Origin: Pinus tabuliformis
Taxonomy: Eukaryota > Streptophyta > Pinopsida > Pinales > Pinaceae
DNA: 64,000 nucleotides
Assembly (NCBI GenBank): GCA_031772625.1
Contig: CM062819.1
Coordinates: forward strand, 1,229,431,070 to 1,229,495,069
Direction: 5' to 3'
Shown here: one piece after another, positions 29,109 to 40,797 of the stretch
Numbering within the stretch: the first letter of the stretch is position 1
How the letters are laid out: every line of letters starts with the position of its first letter
The notes under the pieces: generated by a model
Database searches by the model: none
What the model was told of the DNA's origin: nothing
Seen by the model: only the letters and a program-made list of their open reading frames with translations
Made by a program: the position numbers and the translations under genes

Positions 29109-29230
29109 CTGGTTAAGACGGCGTTCGATTCCGACGGTCAGATTTTCCGCAGCAACCACGGGAAGTTTCTTGTCAAAAGCTCCTTTTTCAACCTCAACAG
29201 TGAAACGGTAAAAATGATATGGTAAAAGGT

Positions 29231-29240
29231 CTTTTTATAG
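29231..29240 (-). promoter_or_regulatory. TATA box for the antisense gene
   Basis: CTATAAAAAG on the minus strand. A start about 30 bp downstream (near 29205) gives a first exon of about 100 bp without any ATG, ending at the donor at 29109. Confidence 0.5.
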
Positions 29241-30983
29241 GTTTTTTGGATGAATTAGTTCATTTTTTACCATGAAAAGATGTTTTCAATGTATTTTTGC
29301 CTATTTTAAACAGGTATGAGTAATGTATTGCTTTTGTGCAGGACAAAGGGATTTCGAGGGAAATTGTAATTTTTCACAAACAAAAATATCAGAGTCATCT
29401 TTTAAGCCCTTTTCTGACTCCTAAAACATGAAAAGATAGCCGAGTGTTTCTTTTTCACTCGTTAAAACGGAATTAAAAGACGGTCCCCTTTTAGCTCTTT
29501 TCTGACCGCAAAATCAGGAAAAGATTGCCGGGTTTTTGTCGTTTCGAACTCGATAAGGAAATAAAACGACGTGTCCTTGATCGCTTTTTACTTTTCAGGT
29601 CAACGACACTATTATGAAAGTACTCCTTGGTCGCAAGATCAAGCGGTTCCCCCAGGTATTATTTTATACTTTTTCGGGCTTGAGGGACACAAATATACGA
29701 AAAAGTTCAACGTGGAGTCTCCTTTAGTTTTTTCAGACTCTTTAAAATTGAAAAACGCCGAGTTTCTCCTATACTGGGCTCGTTAAACTTTTACAGTAGA
29801 GGACCTGTTCAATTACAAACAGGAACGAACCACTCCTTCCTAGGGTTCGAATTTAAACTAGGTTGGACTCGTCCGAAGGATGAGCTTATAATCAAGCATA
29901 TGTTATCCTCCTCAAGCTTGTTAAAAATAAAGAGGTACTTGCCAGAAATGGTGGGGGAAAAGAGAGAAAAATGAACTTGTTTGTCACCTTTTGTCTCAGA
30001 AGAAACTTTATTACCGCTCTTGAACACGACACTTTTCATTCACCTGGGTTGGGAAATCTTTTACCTCACAGTTGACCAAATCACTTTGAAAATCTTTAAC
30101 CGGGTTTCAGGGATTAACTTTGAGTTATTCGTCACCAAGCCATCTGTTGTGTCGTTATGTGTTCAAGAGGTCTGCAAGCAAAACTTTCATCTGCAAAATA
30201 CTTGTCATCCATTGACCATCCCTGAGTCAGTCCTTACAGCAACATTTCTTCAACTTGAACAATGATTTCGTGTTGCGGGCTTGCCTGCAACGGGTCGCTT
30301 TCTATCGACATCGACACATTATCTAGAAAGATGACTTAGGAATCGACAGTACCTTGAAGTCTGCATGCATCAATGGCAGGTTTCTCGCCTTTGACGTCAG
30401 TTTACATCATTGACTTTCGATCAAAGGATTCCGTGAAGTGTTCGACATCAAAACATCTATTCACATTTCACGGGTTGTGCTTGGTACTTTGAGAACCATT
30501 GACATTACTGGTGGTCTCTCTCACGCTTGTTAACGGTTTACATCATTGACTGGTAATCAAGTGGTTTCTACCATGTTCGACATCGAATCATTTAATCACA
30601 TGGTTAGAATCGTACCAATTCGGGAAGTAGAAGTGAAGACCCTGGATCTAGTTTCTACCATCCAGGCTGCGAGGAGTTTTGTATTCATTATCTGTGTAGA
30701 CTAATCATAAACAGATGGCTGCGTCCATACTGTGTTTACAAAAGTCTATTAAAATGATGTACTGCAAGATCATTCCTGTATCAGAATAGTTAGTCCATTA
30801 GTTAAAGTTTTGAATCTGAGTATGGGAATGCCTACCTCAGTGATGATATAATCTTATCCATGTATTTTGTGTTGAAAATTGCAGGTTCCAACCAGGCCAT
30901 CCACAAGACAATCCTTGAAATGATAAAGCGCTTCACCCTTCCTAGAATTACAAAACCCTACTCTATTCCAGGCTTCGCACTTT
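29241..30983. other. 3' non-coding region of the young Tat element
   Basis: No convincing gene. 29290-29790 has loosely repeated phrases around 'ttttctgac' and 'ctcgttaaaac'. 30299-30625 has three imperfect repeat units about 134 bp apart. Short open frames at 29571-29786 and 29981-30265 show no recognised features. Confidence 0.5.
30299..30625. repeat. Three imperfect ~134-bp repeat units
   Basis: The phrase 'gtttacatcattgact' starts at 30400 and 30536. A 'ttcgacatcga..catttaatcacat..agaatcgtac' module near 30575-30625 has relatives near 30450 and 30305. Spacing is about 134-136 bp. Confidence 0.5.
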
Positions 30984-30989
30984 AGGGGG
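30984..30989 (+). other. Polypurine tract
   Basis: AGGGGG followed by CAATC, then the 3' LTR at 30995. Confidence 0.65.
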
Positions 30990-30994
30990 CAATC

Positions 30995-32048
30995 TGTTAC
31001 ACTAAAAAATGTCACCTTGACTACTTACAGTTAGTATGGCTCAAATCCACAGTCATGCTACCCTCTTAGGCAAGTCTCATGCCTCTGTTATCCATCTCAA
31101 ACTCAAAGAAGAGAGAAAGTCTTGTAAAAACTATGTTTATCTCTGGGGTCGCAGGTTCTCTCAAGCCTTACCTGCGGGGACGCTGACCATGTTCATAAAA
31201 TCTGCGTCCATGGACGCTCTGTATGTTAAGGGACAGGTGCGTCCTTCTGTAAAAGGCAAAATGCGCAAGTTTCATCTTAAAAAAGTTACTTGTGGTTACT
31301 TCTAGAACATTCTAGAGGTCGGTTTGATGAAATGGATGCGCCTCCAGTTGGTTCATGTATCTCTATTAAGGGGGAACTTATCCCATCAATAAGGGAGCTA
31401 TCCCACCCAAAGAGGGGGATGATCCCATTGATGGTGGACCTGAATAACCTCTTTACAGCACTATAAATAAAGGCATTGAGCCAGATGGAGGGGAGGTTGG
31501 AGCTATACATTTTCTTTGGGTAAATGCTGCAGGATTTAGGTCTTCCATTAGAGCCTTTGTGAGGAGAGATTGTCTTCACTTGATTCTACTTGGGAGAGGG
31601 TGAGCTTTGTCAAAGTAGAGGAAAACCCTTGATGGACCCTGGGAGGAACTTGCACAACACCAAGGCCAGGTTGTAAGAGTTTCTTTGTTTCGTTATTAAT
31701 ACAAACTGGTTTATTTTTCTCAATAGCTTGTGTTAATGAGTTATTTCATGTGTTCCTTGGTCTGCATGTTGAATATATGTTTTATTATATGAAATGCAAG
31801 TGCTTGGTAATTGTTTGATTGTTTGTGGTTGCAGGAATTGACTTGAAGGAGGAGCTCATCCGGATCGTCAAGAACGAACTTCAACAACAGCGTTTTGGAA
31901 TAAGGTAAGCCTAAACACTTGTAGTTTTCATATTGTAAAAGGTGTATTTAGAGAAAGATCACTCCATTTTGTCTTGTTTGTCATTAGAATGTCTTAGACT
32001 TCTAGGAAGGTCAGCTGTGTCCGCACCCTTGACCAATTCCGTGTGACA
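30995..32048 (+). repeat. 3' LTR of the young Tat element
   Basis: 1054 bp, same length as the 5' LTR, one visible difference (C at 31247). Its TATAAATA is at 31462-31469 and its palindrome at 31204-31217. It could drive transcription into the flanking DNA. Confidence 0.95.
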
Positions 32049-32053
32049 TGACT
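32049..32053 (+). repeat. Target-site duplication, right copy (TGACT)
   Basis: Matches 16609-16613 exactly. Confidence 0.9.
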
Positions 32054-33003
32054 ATAAGTGCCCAGTCTGTCAGCAATGCTTTGTCAGAACTCGAATGTTA
32101 GCAACCCTGTTGTAACCAGTTGTAGTGGATGAACCATTCCAACAATGGGGTTTAGAAATCATTGGATAAATATTCCCACATTCATCAAAGCAGCACCACT
32201 ACATCTTGAATACTGTAGATTAATTCACGCAGTGGAAAGAAGAAGTTCCTCTTAAACAAGTGAATGACCAAGAAGTCATCAAATTCCTTCAACAAAACAT
32301 CATTTCGAGATTTAGCATTCTTGTATCACTTGTTTTTGACGATGCAACTTACTTCTCTTCGTTGAAACTTTATGATTTTGCATTGCAATATGGTATTCTC
32401 CTTAAAAATTAAACTAACTACTACCCATAGGGAAATGGTCTTGCCAAATCTACAAACAAGAATCTCATTCGCATCAGCAAAAAATACCATTTTCTCCGAA
32501 CAAAGAAACTGACATTCCACTCTAGTGAATGGTGTTTGGTTTGACTAATTTACACCCAAGCCCTCTCTGAACACATCACCATACTTGTATACTAAATAGG
32601 TGCCATCCTCTCACCAAATATCTACTTGCCTTCTCTCTAGTTATCCAAAGAATCACAAGGAAAGTCATGTCTATTGGTTTAGCATAGGATGGAGACATTA
32701 TAAAAGTTATAGGAATAACGAATGAAAGCAAAATACATTTTTTGACTCCACTGGAACTATATCAAGAGATGGTTCGATTGAAAGTTTTCAGGGAACACCA
32801 ACTTCGCTATGGGTGATTTAGTCTTGAAGTGGGATAAACACAAGGAAGACAAAGGAAAACACACAAAGTTCTAGTCCCTGTGAATTGGTTGTCTCATGGT
32901 CCATGAAAAACTTGGCCAACCCATGTATTTCTTACAATCACTTGACGGGAGGATTGACAACCTTCCTGTCAATGGCCAAGATTTAGAATGTTATTTTCAA
33001 TGA
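32054..33003 (+). pseudogene. Integrase remnant of an older gypsy element
   Basis: The frame continues across the young element: bases left of it join with 'ataagtgcccagtctgt' to give a CPVCQQC-like zinc-binding end. Then come WGLEIIG near 32145, FDDATYFSS near 32335, a GNGLAKSTNK-like segment near 32430, and MGDLVLKWDKHK near 32810, with a typical gypsy C-terminal tail. The core Asp residues are mostly lost and there are many stops. Its 5' part must lie left of the window, because element 2 was inserted into it. This is the oldest layer of the nest. Confidence 0.7.
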
Positions 33004-33597
33004 TCTAGGACTGCTCCCCGCCCTATGTACATAGTCTTTTCATTTTGTTATGTTGTTTTACTTTGTTGTTTTCACTTTGCTTTGATTTTATTTTATGTCT
33101 TGTCATTTTAATTTTGTAAATAAGTGTTGTCCTATATTGTGTTATGGCTTTTGAATAAGTATGTGGGTGAAGTTAAAGAGTATTGTGACACTGCAACACT
33201 TGGCTAGTCATGTGTCCGTCTTCTCTATTCTTGGTTGTAACATTTTGGCCAATGAAGTCTCGACAATAAATATAATCCGTCTGTAAGGGAAACTCTGGTC
33301 AAACCATGAACCTGTGTCCAAACTGGGAAACCCCATGCCTTTACTTAGTCTTCTTCTCTGTGTGTTCAAGCTTATCCAATGAGTAGAAATGGAGAAGGGA
33401 AAAATCTAAATGATTAATCCTAAATTAGAGGTCTTACATGTTTCTATAAAGGAGAAAAATATTCTAATCTGAATAAGTTGGTATCCCTTTTCTGCCCTAA
33501 AATAAATAAGTGCCTATGAACAATTTTCTTTCAAAAAAATAAAAATACAAAGGCGAAAGAAGAGAAAGGCTTCCCGCACAGAGAGGTGGAGCAAACA
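33004..33597. other. 3' flank of the old gypsy remnant, nothing recognised
   Basis: T-rich then mixed sequence. It may include that element's 3' untranslated region or LTR, but no partner copy is in the window. Confidence 0.3.
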
Positions 33598-33707
33598 GCT
33601 CCACCAGGGTACTATCTAGACCCACTGGCAGTAAAGCAATGCTTGTGTTCCTGTGTGACTCCATCGGGGTACTGTCCAGGCCTGCTAGTAGCGGAGCAAC
33701 ACTAGAG
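33598..33707. repeat. 60-bp direct repeat, two copies
   Basis: 'ctccaccagggtactatctag' near 33599 recurs as 'ctccatcggggtactgtccag' 60 bp later, with similar downstream text about 'gcagtaaagcaa/gtagcggagcaa'. Confidence 0.6.
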
Positions 33708-35579
33708 TTGAAAACTTATACTCTAAAAATCTTAAGCTCGTGAGCCAAACTACCCTTCCCAATTTTTAAATACTGTGGTCTAGTTGAAACTTTTACTGTG
33801 TTTGACTGAGTTGGTACAAGGTGAACCATGTCTGTACATGGCATAAGTGGGGAAGCCAAAGTAACCTACACAATGAGTCAATAGCCCCTGAAAGGCCAAG
33901 GCCTTGTGCTAAAAATGAACTAAAATAGAGAAGCTCATATTCAATAAGTGTGTCATCAAGTGTTGTAGCCGTTGCAACACCCTCCAAAATTTTGGCCTGC
34001 ATCCAAATTTTAGAGCCTTCCTTGGTTCTTACCCCGATGGTTGCAAACACTCGAGCTCATTCCATGATATCTTGTAAAGTATTTACACCCCTTTTGCTTA
34101 ATTAACCACTGGTCGACATTTGGCATGTTGATTTCTATGTAACGATTGTGATCTTGTTCTGGAAATTTTGAAGGTTTGTATTTGTGTGCACGGGTTGTTT
34201 TCACTCTATGAACATTGGTCATACTCACACAAAAAGTCACAAGAACTTTCACGCAAGTGTGGTCACGGTCGTTCAAAGGTCTATCTCAAGTGTCACACTT
34301 TTCATTCTTAACCTTTAAGGTGGTCTCACTGAGCACATGCTTGTCTTGTTGGTTTGGGGTGTCTTGTCGTCAAGTCATGTTAGGTGTGTGATCTCAAATT
34401 CATGTATGAACAAGCTCAATTGCTCTCACACATAGCCATTTTTCCTGAAAATCTGTTGACCTGACAACCCTCCTTCAACTAGACCCTACCCTGCTCTGCT
34501 TCCCAGAACTATGCAGAGCTTAATGTTTTCCACTAGGGAAGCCTACACTACACAATCCTGGAAATTGGAAAGCTAACTGTCTCTTATAACTACACATAAG
34601 TTTTCCCCAATTCTGATCCAATCTGTGCTTCCTGCAAGATTACTCATGAAGCCTCCCTCTGGTCTACCAGGAAACCTAAAATACACTGTAACTCGGGGCT
34701 ACATTGCTCCACAAAATTGTACAGAAGTGGCCTGACTGCCTACCCTACACTATCTGTAGAAACTACGCAGTCATGTGATTCAGGCCTGTGTTGCACTGTT
34801 CCAAGGAATTGCGCGGATCTGACTGGCAGGATCCCCTACTAGCTTGCCTTGCTCTCTCTCTGGAAATTGTGCAGCATTGATTGGCACTCTCCCTGTTGCC
34901 CCGCTATGCAGTCATCCCAGAAACTATGGAGAAACTTCCTGTCCAGTAGCTCCCTGCAACCTGATACACACTTTTCCATGCATAGGTGAAGACATGATAC
35001 ACCGAGAGCACACCCATCACTCAAAAAAATAGTAGCTCGACATGGACACCACTGATGAACCTAAGTATTGCAACAAGAATGTTGCAACTCCCAGGGCTAC
35101 CATCTTTACGTATCAACCCAAGGTTCGTACTAACTTGGAGGTGACAATGTTATATGCACAAGTAGAAGTGAAGGTCTTTCCTGTTGTCACTGTTTAGATG
35201 GCAAGAGACCCCAGGGGTTCCAAGCCGGACTTCTATAGGGTCAGAAGAAGCTTAATTCTTTGATGGAAGAAGAGCAAACCTATTCTAAGAGAGAGCTACT
35301 CTACTATAGTAATGAAGAAAACAACATGAAATGCTAAACCATACCATAACCTAATTAACCAATTAAACAACTATGCTAAGTAGAATTGCTAAAACAACAC
35401 TAACCTAATGCTGCTATCTAAGTTGCAGAGGTAAAGAGCATTAAAGTATACTAAGGTGTAAGCAAAGAAACTTAAGCTAAATCGGTTTTCAAGTAGAAGA
35501 GAAATCGGAGGTTGAAATCAATGAAAGGAGGACGTAAGGATACAGTAGCGCATAGGGACCATTGGATCGATCAACGAAT
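33708..35579. other. Unassigned DNA
   Basis: No convincing gene. Two overlapping minus-strand open frames (34276-34010, 34050-33793) have no recognised motif. The region 34490-34990 is C-rich and repeats degenerate words such as 'gaaactatgcagt' and 'gaaattgtgcagc', which suggests an old degenerate tandem repeat. Confidence 0.3.
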
Positions 35580-35815
35580 AGAGGATGAATGACGAAGATC
35601 TTATCGCAAAGGCTTAGGTGACTAGATGGATGAACAACGTCAATGCACAGGATGAACTGCTGATGTCTTATCGCGGAGGTTAAGTGGATAGATGGACGAA
35701 CCAGAAGAACGAACAGGATGAACGACTGAGATCTCATCACGTGGATTAAGTCAAGAGATGGATGGACAAGATTAACCAGAGGATGGACGACAGATATTGT
35801 ATTGCAGGAAAACAA
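35580..35815. repeat. ~66-bp tandem repeat, about 3.5 copies
   Basis: The phrase 'aggatgaa(t/c)gac' or similar starts at about 35582, 35649, 35715 and 35780. Each is followed by 'tcttatcgc..ggttaag..gatggatgaac'. Periods are 65-67 bp. Confidence 0.65.
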
Positions 35816-36004
35816 AATGTACGAAAATGATGGAGAGGGTTTCTAAGGCGGTAAGTAGTTTGTCGTGTGCCCTCAAAACCGTAAGTGGAATTATGAAATT
35901 TCAGGCGATTAGAGTTATTGCGCGACACATAGCACGAGAAAACAACTTTTCTCGCATGCTCTCGGGTGGATAACAGTCATGGAAAAATCCGCGCAAGATT
36001 GCGT
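35816..36004. other. Unassigned DNA between two tandem repeats
   Basis: Nothing recognised. Confidence 0.25.
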
Positions 36005-36215
36005 GATAGCTGTTAGATCAGGCAGGGCCGATCAATGGTGGAGATCGGCCAAGCTAGTTGGCGATCGGGTGACACGATAGCCATTGGATCAGGTGAGGCA
36101 GATGGATGGTGGGGGTTTAAAGCAAATAAAGTGTTGAGGTGAGATGATAGCCGTCAGATCAAGAGACAGATCGACGATGGAGATTAAAGCACATAAAGTA
36201 AGTGGAAGACTTCAC
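36005..36215. repeat. ~70-bp tandem repeat, three copies
   Basis: 'gatagctgttagatca', 'gatagccattggatca' and 'gatagccgtcagatca' start at 36005, 36076 and 36145. Each is followed by a purine-rich 'gatggtgg' part and, in two copies, 'taaagcacataaagt'-like ends. Confidence 0.65.
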
Positions 36216-36499
36216 ACGAAGCCGCAGTTGGAGAAAATAATGAATCGTACAGTGATTTTGAAGGTTTGTTGTGGATAATACAACAAGGAAGCGATCCATG
36301 AAGAACGTGCTGAAGGAGATTTCAAAGGAAAATGACAGAAAGACTAGTGAGGGTGAACAAATAACTGCATTGTAAAACAAACTCCATAGCTCATGTGAGA
36401 ATCAGGAACATGTGTTTTTGGGGTTGCTGAAGGGTCTCTTCCTCAAGTCATGGCCCCAGAGGAATGATGTGAGGCCGAGACACCTACGGACAACCTTAT

Positions 36500-37300
36500 G
36501 GTGATCCTTTTCTTCTAGCTAGCCTGCTAATTAAAAAAATCGCAAATGGAAGTAAACTTAAAGAAAATGTAGCTACTGAAGCAAATGAATAGAAACAAGA
36601 AGCTAACTCTATGGCTTCTTTTCCTGATACATGATATTTCCTATCTACCTCTCTACCATATATTCACCCATAGACTACTTGAATAGTGTCTATATCTACT
36701 ATTGCTATCAAAGTAGTTCCCTGTTCTCTACAACTAGATGAGAAACTCTCTCTTTTTCCAAAACTTGCAATTATGCAACTTGAAGATAAATGGCCTATTT
36801 TTCTACAATAACAAAAAAACAACAACTTACTTGTAGATTTCATCTCCTCTTAATCCTCTGAGTGTTAATAAATAACTTGGCCTCTTGATATAGGGAAATC
36901 ATCCTCATATTCACGATCTTCAATACTCTTCCAATCTTTGACTGCTCAATCCTTCATAGAAAGGATCTTGACATCACATGCAACTTTTATTTCTCTATCA
37001 TAGATGGACTGTGACTCATTGCATTTCTCTTTAGTAGTTGCACTAAATATACTTTCTCAATATTTGACTTGGACAAACCTCTCAAGATTTCCCCCTCAAC
37101 TTGTTCATCAACCTCATTACTATTAATTCATTACCCACGAATGGCCATACATCAAAATCAAGAGCTTGAACGTAGATTCTCATTCGTACCTTCCAAGTTG
37201 TGTAATTTGAGCCATTCAATAATGGAACTCCATCTGAGTTAATCCAATCCTGGTTCTCCATGATCCTTGATATTCCTTCCAGTTGTTGAATTGATCCCAA
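36500..37300 (-). pseudogene. Ty1/copia gag remnant
   Basis: From 37300 leftward a methionine-initiated frame carries LLNGSNYTTWKVRMRIYV, the hallmark start of copia Gag (a DUF4219/UBN2-type region). After 37082 the frame is broken by stops. A zinc knuckle FCYCRKIGHLSSSC lies near 36825-36785. No LTR partner could be matched, so this is a fragment of a copia element different from the one at 39612-47898. Confidence 0.65.
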
Positions 37301-37599
37301 AGGAACTTGGTTTCTCTAATAAAAGTTATTAGAAACAATGAAAACCAATACACTACTAAAGGCAGGGGGGGAATGAATCAGTAGTGTGATAAAATTATAC
37401 AACTCTTCACAAATTACACTTTTCAATTACTTTGGCAACCACTCATGTACTCAACATCATAACTCAATCATGTAAAATATAATATCTTGTACATTATCAT
37501 ACACATGTTCAAAATATATATAAGTCACCAATTTTATTTTTATTTCTTTTGAAAATATAAGATTCAACTTGTTATTACATCACTCCCCCACAATATTCC
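37301..37599. other. Unassigned DNA with a small inverted repeat
   Basis: CACTACT and AGTAGTG flank a G7-containing stretch at about 37351-37388. This may be the end of the LTR or the leader of the copia remnant. Confidence 0.25.
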
Positions 37600-37805
37600 A
37601 CTTGTAGATTTATTAGTTACTACTGAAAGGAACTTTTATCCCTACTCATTTACTAGATTTCACTAAAAGGGATTGTTCCCCCGCTCATTTATTAGCCACT
37701 GCTAAAAGGGACCCTTGCCCCTTCTCATTTATCAACCACTAATGGAAGGGACTCTTTCTCGTACTCATTTATCAACCATTATTTAAAGGGACTCTTGCCC
37801 CTAGA
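37600..37805. repeat. ~40-bp minisatellite, about five copies
   Basis: 'ctcattta' starts at 37645, 37684, 37724 and 37764. Each is followed by '(a)ccact..aaaagggac..ttgcccc'. A diverged unit precedes them from about 37600. Period is 39-40 bp. Confidence 0.7.
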
Positions 37806-39290
37806 ATGCAAGTTGCCACTTGTTAGCCATGTTGATCCATCTTTCAAACTCAAATCAATAGGCCACTTTTTTTCATAAACACGTAACTTTCTCACCTCAA
37901 CTACTCACCACAAAAATCATACAAACACCTTCAACAATCTCTAATCATTGAACAAATCACCAAGCACATTAGCAACATCAATTCTTAGAAATTACTAATT
38001 TCATCATAAAAACTATTTGTTGAATACATCAAAAACACCATTCACCAATTCATTCTTTTCCTTCTCAAACATTAGAGAAATTTTGAGGTAAAAAATGGGC
38101 CTCAAAGCAAAAATGTACAACAAAAATAAACTTTATAAGAACCAATAGAATTCAGTATGATGATGTCAACCATGGAGGATGATACACCATTTTTAGAGTA
38201 AAAAGGTAAAAAAAATAATAAAATAATAAAACATTACATTTTCAACTTATCTCCCTATGATTTTAATCATTTTTTAAGCGGAATAACTCATTGGATGCAA
38301 AATTTAATTTTGCATACAAGTACTCATGTTGCATACTAGATTACCTCATCAATTTTTGGAGGGAAAAAATATAAATATATTTTTTCAACTCGTATTTTCA
38401 ACTTATCTCCCTATGATTTTACTCAAATTTCAAGTGGGAGCACTCATTGGATCCGGAATTTATTTTATAATTTTCCTGAGGAGTCTCATTTTAGACCTAA
38501 AAATTTCTCTAATGCACCTTTCAAACACCAAAATTGGTCTTTGATTCACCCTTGATGCACACTAACATTATGCATCTTGTTGCACCAACAAGTTTTCACC
38601 ACTCACTATGGTTGCTTCAAGTCTACTTAAAAATAATTTTGGATTGATATTTTTGGTTCTCTGAACTTTAATTATCTTGCACTTTTATTCTTGCATGAGT
38701 CTTTTATTTTTCCTTTTTCTTACTCTCCTAACCTATTTCTACAAGAAAAAACTCAGCTTAACTGCTTAAGTTTTCTATTCTATTATTTTTTTAAGTTTAG
38801 CAGTGCTACTTCTATTTTAGCGAAACTCCAAACTTACCATTTGAACCAAATTTTCCTTCAAACATATCCATGTTGCCAATGGAGTTTCCAACTCATTCAT
38901 GCTTTCTTATAAAAACTTTAATGCTTCACGAAATATGGCATAAACACCAAGTTTAAGCTACTGACCCATTTCATGCATTACCATTCAAAATAGACCCACC
39001 ATCACCTTGTTTTAGCCCCAAAGGGCATTAGCCATGATACTAACTTGTTTGCACAAAGGCCTTAAACATGGCCTAAAGAGCTTAAGCATTTCCAGACATT
39101 ATTTCACCTAGCCCATAAAACTATATCCATGAGGGATTATTTCCATTGTAATTCTTTTGCACCCTTGGTCACAAAATTTTCATACAAAACCTTGTCCATA
39201 CACTTTAAACTTTTAGCCCCCAACTTCATTCCTTTCGGTATTATGTGTCCCAGGCTCTCCCGAGTTGGTTCTATGCTTCCATTGTTAGCT
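37806..39290. other. Unassigned AT-rich DNA
   Basis: 'attttcaacttatctcccta' occurs at about 38238 and again at about 38394, followed by similar text, an old direct duplication. Otherwise nothing recognised. Confidence 0.3.
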
Positions 39291-39606
39291 ACCACCATTT
39301 CCCATCTCTCTATCATCCCTGAGTGTCCTCTTTTGTGCTTGTTTGAAATCTTCCAAGATCTAAGGACTAGGATGAGGTTTCCAGGTGGGTACCACCATTG
39401 CACTCTTGGACCAATAAATGATAAGCTAGGATGAATTATCGCTAACAATTACCACCATTTCCCATATCCTAGTCAGCCCAGAGTACTTTTCCAATGGTTG
39501 CTTGAAATCTCTCAGGGTCCAAAGACCAAGATGACATCATGCTTATGTCATAGGCCCCACATGGCGCCTCTAAGTGGTGACATGTGTCACTCAGATTTGG
39601 CCCACT
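39291..39606. repeat. ~160-bp direct duplication
   Basis: 'accaccatttccca' with similar downstream text ('gcttg(t)ttgaaatct', 'ggac(c)aagatga') starts at 39291 and 39451. The copia element is inserted just after the second copy. Confidence 0.5.
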
Positions 39607-39611
39607 AGGCA

Positions 39612-40788
39612 TGATGAGATATCTAGGGGTGACTAGTTAGGTGATTTCTCTTACTTTTATAATTGCTTGTGATGTATTTTACTTGATTAGATTCTCTTTT
39701 CACTTGATTATATTTATTTTTATTATCATAAAACAACTACCAAACAATAAATAACAATGGGACAAGAGGACACAAGATATAATCTATTATCTAGGGCCAA
39801 AACTTCCCCTTCTGAGATGAAAACCCACAAGAACTCATTTCTTCTTATAGAACTTCAATTAACGAATTCCAAGAACTATGGCCGTTGATCAAGGCCCCTA
39901 CAAGACCAAGTCAAACTTATCCTTGAGCCATTTCCTTATTATCAAATCAACCAGAGACAAACTTACCTTATAGAAGCCTCCACTTCTCTTTTGACCAAGA
40001 ATTTCAACCTGCAACTTTGACTGTAATTTTGGCCTGTACTTTTCGGCCCTTTCTAAAGAAACCCTAAGCGGGATGTGTGAGGGATTTATGGTGAATTTAG
40101 TTCATTTTATTCTTCATTAATGAAACATTCTCTTCCTTGAATACTCATCTTGCAAACTTGACTTCTTGTTACACAAATTTCAACTTCCTTTGCAACTTCT
40201 CCTTACTGCAATAGAGTGATGCCCTAGATTTCGCACGTGTGAAGAGATGTAGCCATAAAAAAATCCAAAAGTTTTGTTTCTCTTTTGCTTATTTTCACCT
40301 TTTATTCCTCACTCTTATTTAGGTATTCTTCTTTCCTTTATCAAACTTCTTATTGTTGTATATGTGTGTCTTTGAATGAGTCTGAATGCTCCTATATATA
40401 GGTTTCCTTGAGTTCCCTAATAAGATGACTTGTCCCACTAAGTAGGTTGACTTGCTCCTTTTGAAAGGTCGACTTGTTTGTAGAACTATGACAAGGTCTT
40501 GGAGTTTCTTTGACTGTTACTTTGACTCAAATAATTTTTCTTTACAATCTATAACATTCCTAAAAGGGTCTTCCATGCATGACAATGACTCAATTTGACT
40601 TGTTAACTCAAAGACAAGCCCTAGAAGCACTCAATGCATTCTTGACTTATAAATCAAATAACCTTGAGCATGGAACCCATGCCTCAAGAATAAAAATAAT
40701 GAATTTTATTTTACTCTTTACAAGAAATACATAAAATAATTATTACATATGTCATTATGAATACTGAACCTAGTTACATATTTCAACA
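39612..40788 (-). repeat. 3' LTR of the copia element
   Basis: 1177 bp, plus-strand borders TGATGAGA...TTTCAACA. Matches 46718-47898 throughout with many substitutions. TATATATA-type box at 40393-40400. Confidence 0.8.
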
Positions 40789-40797
40789 CTCCCTCTT
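40789..40797 (-). other. Polypurine tract of the copia element
   Basis: Minus strand AAGAGGGAG directly before the LTR start TGTTGAAATATG. Confidence 0.6.

Larger units (their letters stand above)
16614..32048 (+). mobile_element. Complete young Tat-lineage Ty3/gypsy retrotransposon, 15,435 bp
   Basis: It has two 1054-bp LTRs differing at one base by eye, a perfect TGACT target duplication, a tRNA-Arg primer site, a 2-kb leader, Gag-protease, RT-RH-integrase, a separate archaeal-type RNase H, an antisense spliced gene, a 1.7-kb 3' non-coding region and a polypurine tract. The large size, the tRNA-Arg primer, the second RNase H and integrase without a chromodomain place it in the Tat lineage (Ogre/Retand/Grande relatives). 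Possible defects are Gag starting at GTG and a one-base frame break between Gag and Pol. The insertion is recent relative to everything around it. Confidence 0.95.

Noticed and set aside
33793-34276. Two overlapping minus-strand open frames
   Set aside because: No recognised motif in either phase and no splice signal joining them that I could support.
35580-37805. CRISPR-like array
   Set aside because: The repeats are imperfect tandem minisatellites with no unique spacers of constant length, and the context is plant retroelement DNA.
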